Shown: piece by piece, positions 15,056 to 20,698 of the stretch | Numbering within the stretch: position 1 is the first letter of the stretch | How the letters are laid out: every line of letters starts with the position of its first letter | Source of the DNA: an uncultured Collinsella sp. | Lineage (GTDB): Bacteria; Actinomycetota; Coriobacteriia; Coriobacteriales; Coriobacteriaceae | Length of the DNA stretch: 22,487 bases | Assembly (NCBI GenBank): GCA_900547285.1 | Contig: URGF01000018.1 | Coordinates: 1-22,487 of the forward strand | Direction of reading: 5' to 3' | Translations under genes and position numbers: made by a program | Notes under the pieces: generated by a model | What the model saw: the letters and a program-made list of their open reading frames with translations, nothing else | What the model was told of the DNA's origin: nothing | Databases searched by the model: none

Positions 15056-16078
15056 CTAGCGCGAGGTCGAAGCGCGGTGTTCGATGTGGCCGGGGATCTC
15101 GATGCGTTTGGGCGCCAGCTTTGCGGCCTCGCCCACAGTAGTGGTAACAACGTCGATGCGCTCGGAAAGGCGCTCGACTACGCGCTCGGCAATGGTGAGG
15201 GTGTCCTGCGCGGCCGTGGTCACGCCACCAAAGAGCACATGGTTCCAGGGGTAGTCGTCAAACGTCGCGATCTTGAGCCCCGCCGGCAGCGAGGGTCCCA
15301 GCTGCGCTAGCGCCTCGGTCAGACGCAGGAAAACCAGACCGTTGACGGCAATGAGGCCGAGCTTTTTACCTGCATAGCCGCGGATGGTCTCGTCCAGGCG
15401 GCCGACGCCCGTGGCGCCCCCGTCGGCCAGGGTGACGACCTCGCCGGCAAGGCCGCGGTGCAAAAGCTCGTCGGTAAAGGCCTCGGCGCGCTTGCGACGC
15501 ACGGGGCTGTCGTCGCTTGCCTCGGTGAGCAGGCACAGGCGCTCGCTGCCAGCGGCGGTCAAGGCGTCTACCAGGCCGGCGACCAGCTCACGGTTGTTAG
15601 ATGTCACCAGGTCAACACCGCCGTCGGCAACGTCGCGGTCGAGCAGCACAACGGGCAGACGTCCCGCTGCCGCGGCGATCGCCTCGTCATTGCCTCCGCA
15701 GGTGTTGACGACCAGGCCGTCCACGTCAGCATCGATAAGTCTGGCGAGCGACTCGGCCTCCTTAGCGGGGTCGTTGCCGCTAATGGCCGTCATGAGCGAG
15801 CAGCCGCGCGCGGCGGCGCTGGCGGAAAGTCCTTCAAGCATGGCGCTCGAGAACGGGTTGGCGATGTCGGCCAGAATCACGCCGATGAGGTTGGTGCGTG
15901 AGCTGCGCAGATTGCGCGCGGCAGCACGTGGGCGATAGCCGGTGCGCTCGATAACCGCCGCGATGCGAGCGCGGGTTTCCTCGGTCATCTGCCCGGGGCG
16001 GTTGTTGAGATAGCGCGAGACCGTGGCCGGGCTCACGCCCGCCTCGGCGGCAATGTCCTTGATTCTCATCTGCGCCAT
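15056..16078 (-). CDS. LacI-family transcriptional regulator, probably of KDG metabolism
   Basis: A 340-residue repressor. The N-terminal HTH (about 4-23) reads RIKDIAAEAGVSPATVSRYLN, followed by the hinge helix region RAAARNLRSSRTNLIGVI. The rest is a periplasmic-binding-like sugar domain (LVVNTCGGNDEAI, VVLLDRDV, KIATFDDYPW). It is divergent from kdgK. The intervening region holds two copies of a LacI-type operator with a central CG, so this protein likely represses kdgK and, through the identical operator at 19526-19539, the yczE-like gene. It resembles KdgR of Bacillus in role, by inference. I chose ATG 16078; ATG 16069 is also possible. The ligand is probably KDG or a related sugar acid, not proven. 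Confidence 0.88.
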   Translation of the reverse strand: MAQMRIKDIAAEAGVSPATVSRYLNNRPGQMTEETRARIAAVIERTGYRPRAAARNLRSSRTNLIGVILADIANPFSSAMLEGLSASAAARGCSLMTAISGNDPAKEAESLARLIDADVDGLVVNTCGGNDEAIAAAAGRLPVVLLDRDVADGGVDLVTSNNRELVAGLVDALTAAGSERLCLLTEASDDSPVRRKRAEAFTDELLHRGLAGEVVTLADGGATGVGRLDETIRGYAGKKLGLIAVNGLVFLRLTEALAQLGPSLPAGLKIATFDDYPWNHVLFGGVTTAAQDTLTIAERVVERLSERIDVVTTTVGEAAKLAPKRIEIPGHIEHRASTSR

Positions 16079-16143
16079 GGCGCACCCCGTTTCCCAATTG
16101 TCAGCAGTCTGAGCCATTTTAGGCATTTTTTTAAAAATCTCGC

Positions 16144-16209
16144 TTGCAAAACGCTGTAGGTGAGTATACTACAACTCGAAACGAAACCGATTTCGTAAAC
16201 CGATTTCGG
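16144..16209 (+). promoter_or_regulatory. kdgK promoter with two LacI-type operators
   Basis: TTGCAA (16144-16149) and TATACT (16165-16170) are 15 bp apart. Operator 1, CGAAACCGATTTCG (16182-16195), and overlapping operator 2, TAAACCGATTTCGG (16196-16209), follow directly, where bound repressor would block transcription. The same -35, spacing, -10 and operator occur at 19490-19539. Confidence 0.75.
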
Positions 16210-16212
16210 CAA

Positions 16213-16270
16213 GCGTTGGCGCGGAGGTGCAAAGATGTACCCTACCGTCTTGGCACCTGCGTGCCAACGC
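16213..16270 (+). ncRNA. Leader RNA hairpin, module A, copy 1 (kdgK leader)
   Basis: Outer stem GCGTTGGC/GCCAACGC, symmetric internal loop gcgg/gcgt, second stem AGGTGC/GCACCT, and an apical part AAGA-tgtACCCTACCg-TCTT. The copy at 19548-19597 has completely different stem bases but the same apical sequence. That is the signature of a conserved RNA structure, not a DNA repeat. Confidence 0.7.
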
Positions 16271-16312
16271 CATATCAAAGGTGTACGCACGAGTAAAAGG
16301 AGCTGCGCGACC

Positions 16313-17347
16313 ATGGGTAAAACGGTTCTTACCTTCGGCGAAATCATGATGAGGCTCTCGCCCAAAGATCATCTGCGCATTGAGCAGGCAACCGAGTTTG
16401 ACGTCCGCTACGGTGGCGCCGAGGCCAACACCGCTCTTTCCCTGGCCTACCAAGGCGACAAGGCCGCTTACGTATCCGTTGTCCCGGCCAACCGCCTAGG
16501 CGAGTGCGCGCTGCGCTCGCTGAAGGCCTACGGCGTCGACACAACGCGCGTCGTGCGTCAGGGCGACCGTCTTGGCTCCTATGTGTTTGAGGTCGGCGCC
16601 TCGCAGCGCGGCAATGGTTGCGTCTACGACCGCAAGTACTCTGCCATCAACATGGCCAAGCGCGACGTCTTTGACTGGGACGAGATCCTCAAGGGCATCG
16701 ATGTCTTCTATTTCTCCGGCGTGACCCCCGCCGTCTCCGATGAGATGGCCGCCGCCTGCAAGGAGGCACTCGCCGCCTGTCGCGCCAAGGGCATCACCAC
16801 CGTGTGCGACGTGAACTATCGCGGCAAGATGTGGTCGCCCGAGAAGTCGCAGGCCACCATGAAGGAACTCCTGCCGCTCGTCGATATCTGCATCGCCAAC
16901 GACGAGGATGCGCCCGCCGGCCTCGGCATGACCTGCGTCTCTGGTTCCCTTGCCCATGGCATCGAGGAGCGCGACACCTACGTCGAGATGGCCCGTCAGA
17001 TCTGCGCCGAGTACGGCTGCAAAAAGGTCGCCTCGGTCGTCCGCAACATCTCCTGCGTCGAGCGCTCCATCTGGATGGGCATGCTCTTTGACGCCGAGAG
17101 CGGCGAGCACTGGTTCTCCCCTGCTCACGACGTGCACGTGCTCGAGGGCGTTGCCGCCGGCGACGCTTTCAACGCCGGCCTCGTCCATGCCCTCACCAAC
17201 GACTTTGACCCGCAGGACGCCGTCAACTATGCGATTGCAGCGTCGATCCTCAAGCTCACCATCAAGGGCGATTCCAACTTGGTGACCGCAGACGAGATCG
17301 CAGCCGTGGCATCCGCCGCCGACGGTGGCACCCGCGTCGCGCGCTAA
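16313..17347 (+). CDS. kdgK: 2-keto-3-deoxygluconate kinase (PfkB family)
   Basis: A 344-residue sugar kinase that phosphorylates 2-keto-3-deoxygluconate to KDPG. It has the N-terminal GE-x-x-x-RLSP signature of KDG kinases (9-17), the VRYGGAEANTA substrate loop (31-41) and the C-terminal ATP/catalytic motif GVAAGDAFNAG with base D284. The common GAGD reads AAGD here. AGGAG lies 10 nt before ATG 16313; an upstream in-frame ATG at 16235 falls inside the structured leader and is unlikely. KDPG aldolase is the next gene, so the two form the lower hexuronate/ketodeoxygluconate route to pyruvate and glyceraldehyde-3-phosphate. The unusually long 253-nt gap to eda is filled with RNA hairpins. Confidence 0.93.
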   Translation: MGKTVLTFGEIMMRLSPKDHLRIEQATEFDVRYGGAEANTALSLAYQGDKAAYVSVVPANRLGECALRSLKAYGVDTTRVVRQGDRLGSYVFEVGASQRGNGCVYDRKYSAINMAKRDVFDWDEILKGIDVFYFSGVTPAVSDEMAAACKEALAACRAKGITTVCDVNYRGKMWSPEKSQATMKELLPLVDICIANDEDAPAGLGMTCVSGSLAHGIEERDTYVEMARQICAEYGCKKVASVVRNISCVERSIWMGMLFDAESGEHWFSPAHDVHVLEGVAAGDAFNAGLVHALTNDFDPQDAVNYAIAASILKLTIKGDSNLVTADEIAAVASAADGGTRVAR

Positions 17348-17361
17348 TCCGTCTCCATTCC

Positions 17362-17401
17362 GCGGGCCGCAGCTTTCCAATCCCATACCCCTGCGGCCCG
17401 C
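17362..17401 (+). ncRNA. RNA hairpin, module B, copy 1
   Basis: Perfect 11-bp stem GCGGGCCGCAG/CTGCGGCCCGC with an 18-nt loop containing CCAATCCCATACC. No T-run follows. The loop matches copies 2 and 3 while the stems do not. Confidence 0.6.
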
Positions 17402-17420
17402 TCCCCGATTCCTCCGGTCG

Positions 17421-17452
17421 GGCAAAACCACCAGTCCCATTCCGGTTTTGCC
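17421..17452 (+). ncRNA. RNA hairpin, module B, copy 2
   Basis: Perfect 9-bp stem GGCAAAACC/GGTTTTGCC with the loop accagtcccattcc. The loop core CAGTCCCATTC is identical to copy 3 (19623-19663). It could be mistaken for a terminator, but only TTTT within the stem is present. Confidence 0.6.
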
Positions 17453-17468
17453 TGGCATTCCCTACATG

Positions 17469-17551
17469 ACTGGTCGAGCAGCTGGTTTTGGAATTGCTTG
17501 AACCCCAAGCAGTGCCTCCGATAACCAATCAAAAATCGGCTCCTGACCAGC
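17469..17551 (+). ncRNA. Three-stem RNA element, module C, copy 1 (eda leader), candidate riboswitch-like aptamer
   Basis: P1 CTGGTC/GACCAG (17470-17475, 17545-17550), P2 AGCTG/CGGCT (17480-17484, 17537-17541) and P3 TGCTT/AAGCA (17495-17499, 17507-17511). P3 is followed by the conserved core GCAGTGCCTCCGATAACC (17509-17526). Copy 2 at 19676-19748 has the identical core, and P1 differs by two compensatory base-pair changes. It ends 50 nt before the eda start. No known riboswitch class was recognised. Confidence 0.7.
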
Positions 17552-17600
17552 ATATTTGGCAATCACGCGCCCATGCGCGCCATACATCGAAAGGAACATT

Positions 17601-18242
17601 ATGTTCGATCAGTTCTACACCACGCTTGAGTCCCTGGGCATCGTGCCGGTCGTCGTGCTCGACAAGGTCGAGGACGCCGCTCCGCTCGCCCACGCCCTTA
17701 TGGCAGCTGGCATGAAGTCCGCCGAGGTCACCTTCCGCACCGCCTGCGCCGCCGAGTGCATCGCCGCTATGGCCGAGGCCGAGCCCGAGATGTGCGTTGG
17801 TGCCGGCACCGTCCTGACCGTCGAGCAGGTTGAGCAGGCCCGCGCAGCCGGTGCCAAGTTCATCGTCTCCCCGGGTTACAACGAGGACGTTGTGAAGCAC
17901 TGCATCGACATCGACCTGCCTGTCCTTCCCGGCACCGTAACCCCCTCCGAGGTCACCGCAGCCGAGAACCTGGGCCTCAAGGTCACCAAGTTCTTCCCCG
18001 CGTCCCAGTATGGCGGCCTGAACACCATCAAGGCCCTCGCCGCTCCGTTTGTCGGTCACCGCTTTATGCCCACCGGCGGCGTGAGCACCGCCAACGTCGA
18101 GGAGTACCTGAGCTCCTCTGCCATCATCGCCTGCGGTGGCACCTGGATGGTCAAGCCGGCCCTGTTTGCCGACGGCGACTTCTCCAAGGTCGAGCAGATT
18201 GCCCGCGAGGCCATGGACGTCGTCAAGAAGGTCCGCGGCTAG
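17601..18242 (+). CDS. eda: KDPG aldolase (2-dehydro-3-deoxyphosphogluconate aldolase)
   Basis: A 213-residue class I aldolase that splits KDPG into pyruvate and glyceraldehyde-3-phosphate. E42 and R46 (AEVTFRT) are the family's catalytic Glu and phosphate/substrate Arg. K130 in VTKFFPAS is the Schiff-base lysine. GAGTV (67-71), PG, and the phosphate loop MPTGGV (156-161) are present. The length is typical. I chose ATG 17601 with AAAGGA 5 nt upstream. It follows kdgK after 253 nt of structured leader containing modules B, B and C, and ends at a strong terminator. Some homologues also act on 2-keto-4-hydroxyglutarate or KDPGal. Confidence 0.95.
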   Translation: MFDQFYTTLESLGIVPVVVLDKVEDAAPLAHALMAAGMKSAEVTFRTACAAECIAAMAEAEPEMCVGAGTVLTVEQVEQARAAGAKFIVSPGYNEDVVKHCIDIDLPVLPGTVTPSEVTAAENLGLKVTKFFPASQYGGLNTIKALAAPFVGHRFMPTGGVSTANVEEYLSSSAIIACGGTWMVKPALFADGDFSKVEQIAREAMDVVKKVRG

Positions 18243-18259
18243 GTTTAGCTCTCTATCGT

Positions 18260-18297
18260 GAAAGGGGGCGTGCCCTAGACCTCGCCCCCTTTCTTTT
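18260..18297 (+). terminator. eda terminator
   Basis: Perfect 11-bp stem GAAAGGGGGCG/CGCCCCCTTTC followed by TTTT, 18 nt after the eda stop. Confidence 0.92.
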
Positions 18298-18398
18298 AAA
18301 GCGGCTCGGAAGCGCGCCGTTTCCGTCACGAACAAGAACCGAAACCGTCTTGTATGCTGATAGAACGTGACGGAAGCGACACGCCCCCGAGCCGCTTT
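18298..18398. repeat. Nested inverted repeat S1 (101 bp)
   Basis: Outer arms AAAGCGGCTCGG/CCGAGCCGCTTT (18298-18309, 18387-18398), middle arms TTCCGTCACG/CGTGACGGAA (18321-18330, 18366-18375) and inner arms ACAAG/CTTGT (18332-18336, 18349-18353). TTTT follows on the plus strand. It could be a structured RNA, a second terminator or a miniature inverted-repeat element. Confidence 0.7.
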
Positions 18399-18460
18399 TC
18401 CTGCTCGGTTGGCGACCGCGCCCAGTTGAGCCACATCGACAAAAGCCGAGCCACCAAAAC

Positions 18461-18531
18461 AGCTGCGGCGCCGTCTGAAGGAATGGACCCTTGCTTCCGG
18501 TCTTTTCCTCCAAGCGGCGCCGCAGCTTTTT
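18461..18531. terminator. Long-loop hairpin S2, terminator-like on both strands
   Basis: Perfect 13-bp stem AGCTGCGGCGCCG/CGGCGCCGCAGCT with a 41-nt loop. TTTTT ends the plus strand and CTGTTTTGG the minus strand. The long loop, with its own GGAA/TTCC pairing, is unusual for a plain terminator. It may end the GntR transcript arriving on the minus strand. Confidence 0.6.
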
Positions 18532-18553
18532 CATACCCCGATAATGCCCCGGC

Positions 18554-18620
18554 AGTTGCGGTGAGATATGGACTGCTTACACCATCAGAGCCGCAAAACA
18601 ATCCCTATTTCACCGCAACT
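18554..18620. repeat. Long-loop hairpin S3
   Basis: Perfect 11-bp arms AGTTGCGGTGA/TCACCGCAACT around a 45-nt loop that contains ACAATCCCTAT, loosely like the module B loop. There is no T-run on either side. It lies 15 bp beyond the GntR stop codon. Confidence 0.55.
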
Positions 18621-18635
18621 AATGTAGGGGGCGAG

Positions 18636-19328
18636 TTAGATGGCCGAGTCTTTGGACAGCTCAAAGTAGTCGGGATGCAAGGCAATAACCGGACCCTGCT
18701 CCTCGGGCATTAGATGCAAATGCGTCTCTGCCAGATAGCTCGCCGTGTCGGTATCGCCCTTCTTAATGGCCTCGAGAATCCGGCGATGCTGCCCACGGAT
18801 CGGCTCCCAGTCCAGATCCTGCGACACCATACGCAACCAGTTGTATCGCTCAAAATGCGTATTGACGCTCTTCATCCAATCCCACAACATGTGGCGGCCG
18901 GCAATCTCAAAACATGTCTCATGGAACAGGTTGTCCAGATCGAAAAAGCGACGCGTTTCACGATGATCGAGCGACTCGGACTCGGCAAGAATCTGCTCGA
19001 GCCGATGTTTTTGCTCGGGCGTGGCGGCCGAGCAACATTTAATGAGCACGCTTCTCTCGAGTTTCTCGCGCAAAAAGCAAGCGTTCTCGGCATGCTCCAT
19101 GCTGATTTTTGAGACGTAGGTGCCGCTTTTGGGACGCGTTTCCACCAGCTCCTGCTCACGCAGGCGCACAAAGGACTCGCGAATGGGCGTGCGCCCGATT
19201 CCCGTCTCCTTTTCCAGACCAATCGCCGAAAGGCGCGTGCCGGGCTTGAGCTCGGCATAGATGATCTTGGAGCGCAATGCGTTGTACGCCTGGTCTTGCA
19301 GGCTCTGATAATGCTGGTGCTGTTCCAT
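18636..19328 (-). CDS. GntR-family regulator, FadR/FCD subfamily
   Basis: A 230-residue regulator with an N-terminal winged helix (about 8-73: LSAIGLEKETGIGRTPIRESFVRLREQELV) and an FCD ligand domain. Metal-site residues are visible at D132, H136, H181 and H203. FCD proteins of this kind commonly sense sugar acids such as hexuronates or lactate. I chose ATG 19328 (GAGGG four nt before) over a GTG at 19370 that has no ribosome site. The gene diverges from the yczE-like gene. A large perfect palindrome centred on GTGAACGTTCAC lies in between, and a related one lies upstream of the reductase at 22400. These may be its operators, but that motif also fits LacI-type proteins. Confidence 0.9.
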   Translation of the reverse strand: MEQHQHYQSLQDQAYNALRSKIIYAELKPGTRLSAIGLEKETGIGRTPIRESFVRLREQELVETRPKSGTYVSKISMEHAENACFLREKLERSVLIKCCSAATPEQKHRLEQILAESESLDHRETRRFFDLDNLFHETCFEIAGRHMLWDWMKSVNTHFERYNWLRMVSQDLDWEPIRGQHRRILEAIKKGDTDTASYLAETHLHLMPEEQGPVIALHPDYFELSKDSAI

Positions 19329-19451
19329 AAAGCCCTCGAATGAAGCCCACGGTTTGTCGAATAACTCCACGTAATACTATCGCATCCCCCATCCCACGGC
19401 GATGTTTGAGGGGTAGGGCCGGGATTCGGCTTTTGATCGATAAGTTGTTGC

Positions 19452-19475
19452 AATTAGGTGAACGTTCACCTAATT
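19452..19475. promoter_or_regulatory. Perfect 24-bp palindromic operator (AGGTGAACGTTCACCT core)
   Basis: Every base of the 24-bp site is symmetric, with AATT ends and the core GTGAACGTTCAC. It lies between divergent gntR- and yczE-like genes, just upstream of the -35 box at 19490. The core recurs at 22283-22294. Confidence 0.8.
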
Positions 19476-19489
19476 TCTTCTATTTCGCT

Positions 19490-19539
19490 TTGCAAATGGA
19501 TTCCCATACGTATACTAAATCTCAACGAAACCGATTTCG
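19490..19539 (+). promoter_or_regulatory. Promoter and LacI-type operator of the yczE-like gene
   Basis: TTGCAA (19490-19495), a 15-bp spacer and TATACT (19511-19516), then CGAAACCGATTTCG (19526-19539). Boxes, spacing and operator are the same as at kdgK, so both genes are probably repressed by the LacI regulator. Confidence 0.75.
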
Positions 19540-19547
19540 TCAAGCCT

Positions 19548-19597
19548 GGGCAATAGGATGCTAAGACGCACCCTACCATCTTGGCATCCTATTGCCC
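19548..19597 (+). ncRNA. Leader RNA hairpin, module A, copy 2
   Basis: Perfect 14-bp stem GGGCAATAGGATGC/GCATCCTATTGCCC capped by tAAGA-cgcACCCTACCa-TCTTg. The apical sequence matches copy 1 in the kdgK leader, while the stem sequence does not. Confidence 0.7.
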
Positions 19598-19622
19598 ATG
19601 CCATGCCATTTGCTTTCTTCCC

Positions 19623-19663
19623 GTCTCGTTGAGCCCTTCAGTCCCATTCTGGCACAACGAGAC
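19623..19663 (+). ncRNA. RNA hairpin, module B, copy 3
   Basis: Perfect 9-bp stem GTCTCGTTG/CAACGAGAC with a short GCC/GGC inner stem and the loop core TTCAGTCCCATTC, the same core as copy 2 upstream of eda. Confidence 0.65.
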
Positions 19664-19675
19664 ATTCCTAGACGA

Positions 19676-19748
19676 CTGACCATGGGGCCGGCTTTTCTGC
19701 CGTTGAGGCAGTGCCTCCGATAACCCTCTTTTTGCCGGCCCAGGTCAG
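19676..19748 (+). ncRNA. Three-stem RNA element, module C, copy 2
   Basis: P1 CTGACC/GGTCAG (19676-19681, 19743-19748), P2 GGCCGGC/GCCGGCC (19686-19692, 19734-19740) and P3 CTGCC/GGCAG (19697-19701, 19707-19711). The 18-nt core GCAGTGCCTCCGATAACC lies at 19708-19725. All three stems are kept with different bases than in copy 1. It ends 43 nt before the start codon. Confidence 0.72.
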
Positions 19749-19791
19749 ACATTTCTCTTTAAATATCCTTCAATCGAAAGGATGCAGCAGC

Positions 19792-20475
19792 GTGCGACCG
19801 CTCATCATCATGCATGGCGCAGACATCGATTGGCGTCATACCGTCATAAGAATGCTGATGTATCTGGCGGGCGTTGCCGTGCTGGCACTCGGTATGAGCC
19901 TCCAGACGGCATCTGGCCTGGGCGTCGCCGCGCTCACGTGCTTTGCCACGACCCTATCCATGCTCACGGGCAAGACGCTCGGCTTTTGGATTACAACTAC
20001 CTATGTCGCTTACATCGCGGCGCAGCTCGCCATCTTGCGACGCGAATTTCAACCGCGCATTTTGCTCGAGCTTTGCTTTTCAACGCTAATGGGCGGCTTC
20101 ACCGATCTGTTCATGGCGTTCAACCCGCTGCATCCCACGGCGCTCCCCGCGCAGGGTGCGACCATGCTGCTCTCCCTCGCTATCACCGCATTTGGCGTCA
20201 GTCTCGTCGTCAACATGGGCGTTGTCCCCAACGCACCCGACGGCTTGGTGCAGGTCATTGCGGAAAAGCTCAAGCGCCGTTTTGGAGACGTAAAGGTCGT
20301 GTTCGATTGCTCGCATGTCGCCGCCTCGCTCACGCTGTCGCTGGTATGCATGCACAACTTAGGCGGCTTTGGCGTAACCACCGGCATCTCGGCACTGTTC
20401 TTGGGCCACATCATCAACTTCGCCAACAAGCTGTTTGCCCAGCGATTCGTCCGTATGGCGTTTGGCGCCAAATAG
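19792..20475 (+). CDS. YczE/YitT-like integral membrane protein (COG2364 type)
   Basis: A 227-residue membrane protein with about five or six hydrophobic segments. The stretch GMSLQTASGLGVAALTCFATTLSMLTGKTLGFW, then the ELCFSTLMGGFTDLF segment, matches the pattern of the uncharacterised YczE family, whose biochemical role is not established. The start is a GTG at 19792 with AAAGGA 9 nt upstream; ATG 19810 in the same frame is an alternative. The leader carries the kdgK-type promoter and operator and RNA modules A, B and C, tying the gene to the ketodeoxygluconate regulon. A role in sugar-acid uptake or export is an inference from context only. Confidence 0.8.
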   Translation: MRPLIIMHGADIDWRHTVIRMLMYLAGVAVLALGMSLQTASGLGVAALTCFATTLSMLTGKTLGFWITTTYVAYIAAQLAILRREFQPRILLELCFSTLMGGFTDLFMAFNPLHPTALPAQGATMLLSLAITAFGVSLVVNMGVVPNAPDGLVQVIAEKLKRRFGDVKVVFDCSHVAASLTLSLVCMHNLGGFGVTTGISALFLGHIINFANKLFAQRFVRMAFGAK

Positions 20476-20641
20476 CGAACAGCCGCTGAGCAAACGAGGC
20501 TCGAGTGCCCGGCATGTCTATGTCGCAAATAACGACGCACGCGCTATACGGACGATGAGGAATAGCCCGTCGCAAACCCCGCAAGCGGAGCTATATGTTG
20601 CTATAACTTGACATAAATTGGCCCATTGCCAGCCGGCATGC

Positions 20642-20674
20642 AAAAGGCCCCAAGCCATTCGCGGCTTGGGGCCT
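20642..20674 (-). terminator. Terminator of the AlbA/ATPase regulator gene
   Basis: Perfect 11-bp stem GGCCCCAAGCC/GGCTTGGGGCC with a 6-nt loop, followed on the minus strand by TTTTGC. It is 25 bp after the stop codon. Confidence 0.88.
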
Positions 20675-20698
20675 GCCTGGTAACACAGGTCTTTCGGA

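Larger units (their letters stand above)
18243..18635. other. Gene-free stretch with a terminator and three long-loop hairpins
   Basis: This 393-nt interval between the convergent eda and GntR genes has no supported coding sequence. It contains the eda terminator and three consecutive hairpins with perfect 11-13 bp outer stems, listed separately. Confidence 0.7.
19329..19791. other. 463-nt regulatory interval with operators, promoter and modules A, B and C
   Basis: There is no coding sequence. In order it holds a 24-bp palindrome, a promoter and LacI-type operator, RNA modules A, B and C, and the ribosome site of the yczE-like gene. The untranslated leader is about 270 nt. Confidence 0.8.

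Noticed and set aside
17421..17452. Reading the module B hairpin as the kdgK terminator
   Set aside because: The T residues are inside the stem and no T-run follows; the loop is conserved with other copies, which termination does not require.
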